64,000 nucleotides of DNA from NCBI GenBank assembly GCA_900540475.1, contig UQGG01000014.1, positions 62,001-126,000 on the forward strand, in the 5' to 3' direction. This document shows positions 62,122-64,000 of this stretch, piece after piece (positions within the stretch are counted from its first letter, which is position 1; each line of letters begins with the position of its first letter). The stretch comes from an uncultured Robinsoniella sp. Its GTDB lineage: Bacteria > Bacillota > Clostridia > Lachnospirales > Lachnospiraceae. Position numbers and translations under genes: made by a program. The notes under the pieces were generated by a model that did not search any database, was not told the origin of the DNA, and worked only from the letters and a program-made list of their open reading frames with translations.

Positions 62122-64000
62122 ATGGCTTATCCACAACGTTTGGAGGATTTAATAGAAGGAAAGGGTGGAAATTATATACTGCCGTTTTTCTGGATGCATG
62201 GAGAAGATAAAGAGGTTATAAAAGAAGAAATCGATAAAGTATGCGGGTGCGGAATCCGGGAAATCTGCCTGGAATCCAGACCGCATCCAGACTTTGCAGG
62301 TCCCGGGTGGTGGGAAGACTTAGATTTTATCATGGAGGAGGCAAAGAAAAGAGAACTGCGCATCTGGATTCTGGACGATGATAAATTTCCCACAGGACAC
62401 GCCAACGGTGCATTTGAAAAGCACCCAGAACTGGCAAAAGTCTATCTTGCACAGCGGCATATGGATGTAGTCGGACCGGTAAAGGACAGTGCTGTAGTAA
62501 TAGCCCCATTTCTGGGAGACGACGGAGAACTGCTGGCTGTTTTAGCGTGTCCCAAACCGGATACGGAATCACTGGATATCGCTGGGGATGGTATTCTGGA
62601 TTTGACCGGACAGGTTCAGGATGGAGTTCTTTATTTCGATATACCACAGGGGTTTCACCGGATATTTGTGCTGTATAAGACCAGAAAAAATGGCGGTCGG
62701 GAAAATTACATGAATCTCTTAGACAGCAGATCCGTAAAAGTGCTGATCGATACGGTGTATGAACCCCATTATCAGCGGTATCAGAAAGAGTTTGGGAAAA
62801 CCTTTGCCGGATTCTTTTCCGATGAGCCGGAGCTGGGCAATACGCCGGGATATGATTTTCAGGATAGGCTGGGAAAGTGTGACCATGAAACATGCCCACA
62901 CTCATTATCCGGGCAGTACCGCAAGCCTGCTTACGGTATGCAGGGGTATAAGTGCGATGTAAAGCTGCCCTGGAGCAGTGAACTGGAAAGCCGGCTTGGG
63001 AAACTGTGGGGGAGTGGATTTTGTAAAAATCTGCCTGCACTGTGGTATGACATGGGAGAAAAGACACCCGGAATCAGAAGCGGCTATATGGATAGCGTAA
63101 CCAGCCTGGTCAGCTCCTGCTTCAGTGGTCAGGTGGGGAACTGGTGCAGGGAGAGGGGGATTGAATACATAGGGCATATCATTGAAGACGATAATGCCCA
63201 CGGCAGGCTGGGCTGCAGTATCGGGCATTATTTCCGCGCTCAGAAGGGGCAGGATATGTCGGGCATTGATGTGGTGCTGCTGCAGATTATGCCGGGATTT
63301 ACAGGCACATACCACCAGTGGATTGCATCTGACCGGGATGGAGAGTTTTTTCATTATGGTCTGGCGAAGCTTGGCAGTTCCTATGCCCACATTGATCCTG
63401 CAAAAAAGGGTAGGGCCTTATGCGAAATCTACGGTGCCTATGGATGGGGCGAGGGCATCAGCCTTATGAAGTGGCTCACAGACCATATGCTGGTAAGGGG
63501 AATTAATGTATTCGTGCCCCATGCGTTTTCCCCGGCATTTCCAGACAGGGACTGTCCGCCCCATTTCTATGCAAGGGGAAATAATCCCCAGTATCGGTTT
63601 TTTACACTGCTTATGAAGTACATGAACAGATGCTGTCATCTCTTAAACGGAGGAATACATAAAGCAGATGCGGCAATTCTCTATCATGCTGAGGCTGAAT
63701 GGACGGGAAAGGAGGCAATGCTCTTTCAAAAGCCCGTTCGAAAATTGCTGGAACACCAGTTGGACGCCGATGTAGTTCCGGCTGACTTGCTAGTACCTTG
63801 CGGCATAAATACGCCAGATGCAGCGGAAGCAGACAATAAAACCTTTAGAATAGGGGATGCAGAATACACCTCATTTATCATTCCCTACTGTGCATGTATT
63901 CCAAAAGCAGCAGTAAATTTTGCGATCCGCGCATCTAAAAAAGGAATCCCCGTTTACATGGTGGGTGGATACCCCTCTTCTTTAACAGACGGAAGTGCAG
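62122..64000 (+). CDS. GH106-like glycoside hydrolase, 3' end outside window
   Basis: The frame is open from the ATG (GGGAGG nine bases upstream) to the window edge, 626 codons, with no stop. No signal peptide is present. The start ILPFFWMHGEDKEVIKEEI, then GIREICLESRPHPDF, LRIWILDDDKFPTGHANG and AGFFSDEPELGN, give a TIM-barrel-like layout of large glycosidases related to GH106 (the second alpha-L-rhamnosidase family). IGHIIEDDNAHGRLG (about 350-364) contains a conserved-looking Glu-Asp pair that could be catalytic. The family match is by eye; another large unclassified glycosidase family is possible. It follows the GH78 gene by 91 bases and should act on the same imported sugars. Confidence 0.65.
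   Translation, partial: MAYPQRLEDLIEGKGGNYILPFFWMHGEDKEVIKEEIDKVCGCGIREICLESRPHPDFAGPGWWEDLDFIMEEAKKRELRIWILDDDKFPTGHANGAFEKHPELAKVYLAQRHMDVVGPVKDSAVVIAPFLGDDGELLAVLACPKPDTESLDIAGDGILDLTGQVQDGVLYFDIPQGFHRIFVLYKTRKNGGRENYMNLLDSRSVKVLIDTVYEPHYQRYQKEFGKTFAGFFSDEPELGNTPGYDFQDRLGKCDHETCPHSLSGQYRKPAYGMQGYKCDVKLPWSSELESRLGKLWGSGFCKNLPALWYDMGEKTPGIRSGYMDSVTSLVSSCFSGQVGNWCRERGIEYIGHIIEDDNAHGRLGCSIGHYFRAQKGQDMSGIDVVLLQIMPGFTGTYHQWIASDRDGEFFHYGLAKLGSSYAHIDPAKKGRALCEIYGAYGWGEGISLMKWLTDHMLVRGINVFVPHAFSPAFPDRDCPPHFYARGNNPQYRFFTLLMKYMNRCCHLLNGGIHKADAAILYHAEAEWTGKEAMLFQKPVRKLLEHQLDADVVPADLLVPCGINTPDAAEADNKTFRIGDAEYTSFIIPYCACIPKAAVNFAIRASKKGIPVYMVGGYPSSLTDGSA

Noticed and set aside
62330..63067. A 245-codon open frame on the - strand opposite the GH106-like gene
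   Set aside because: The + strand frame is open for 626 codons with a good start and family-like motifs; the - strand product is low-complexity and rich in His/Pro/Arg, typical of a shadow.

Overview
The window looks like the chromosome of a Gram-positive gut anaerobe of the Lachnospiraceae/Clostridia type. This is inferred from strong AGGAGG-type ribosome binding sites, A+T-leaning sequence, lipobox substrate-binding proteins, YesM/YesN-type two-component systems and very large secreted enzymes with Big2, FIVAR and CBM32 modules. No rRNA, tRNA, insertion sequence, prophage or CRISPR array was seen. Nearly every gene concerns uptake or breakdown of L-rhamnose-containing (and probably L-fucose-containing, acetylated) glycans.

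Region 1 (1-27.4 kb, + strand): four tandem genes encode giant GH78 alpha-L-rhamnosidases of about 1840-2340 residues. The first is cut by the window edge. They are followed by a secreted SH3/NlpC-P60/3D cell-wall hydrolase. Each of the four rhamnosidase genes is followed by a strong hairpin with no T-run, and only the last gene is followed by a classical terminator, so this may be one long operon. The catalytic parts are divergent, but all four end in a lysine-rich triple Big2 tail.

Region 2 (27.5-38.2 kb): a YesM-like histidine kinase, its AraC-type response regulator and a second AraC-type response regulator lie on the - strand. They diverge from an ATPase-permease-permease-binding protein ABC importer and L-rhamnose mutarotase (+ strand). 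The mutarotase points to L-rhamnose as the imported sugar.

Region 3 (38.2-44.4 kb): a second importer of the same type and gene order runs on the - strand, convergent with the first. Its ATPase gene carries a single-base frameshift. A divergent AraC regulator and a 21-bp-phased direct repeat sit at its promoter.

Region 4 (44.4-47.9 kb): a compact type I toxin-antitoxin locus (28-residue hydrophobic toxin, convergent antisense RNA, shared bidirectional terminator) with a decayed second copy; then an aldo/keto reductase and a glutamate decarboxylase with three 20-bp-phased repeats upstream of its promoter.

Region 5 (47.9-64 kb): a Gram-positive polysaccharide utilisation locus. One arm (- strand) has a YesM/YesN two-component system, a lipoprotein binding protein, an SGNH acetylesterase and a GH29 alpha-L-fucosidase. 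The other arm (+ strand) has LplB/YtcP-type permeases, a second binding protein, an intracellular GH78 rhamnosidase and a GH106-like enzyme that runs off the window. The divergent control region holds three tandem 38-40 bp repeats. The enzymes here lack signal peptides, so oligosaccharides are probably imported and then deacetylated, defucosylated and derhamnosylated in the cytoplasm. No rhamnose isomerase, kinase or aldolase genes lie in the window.
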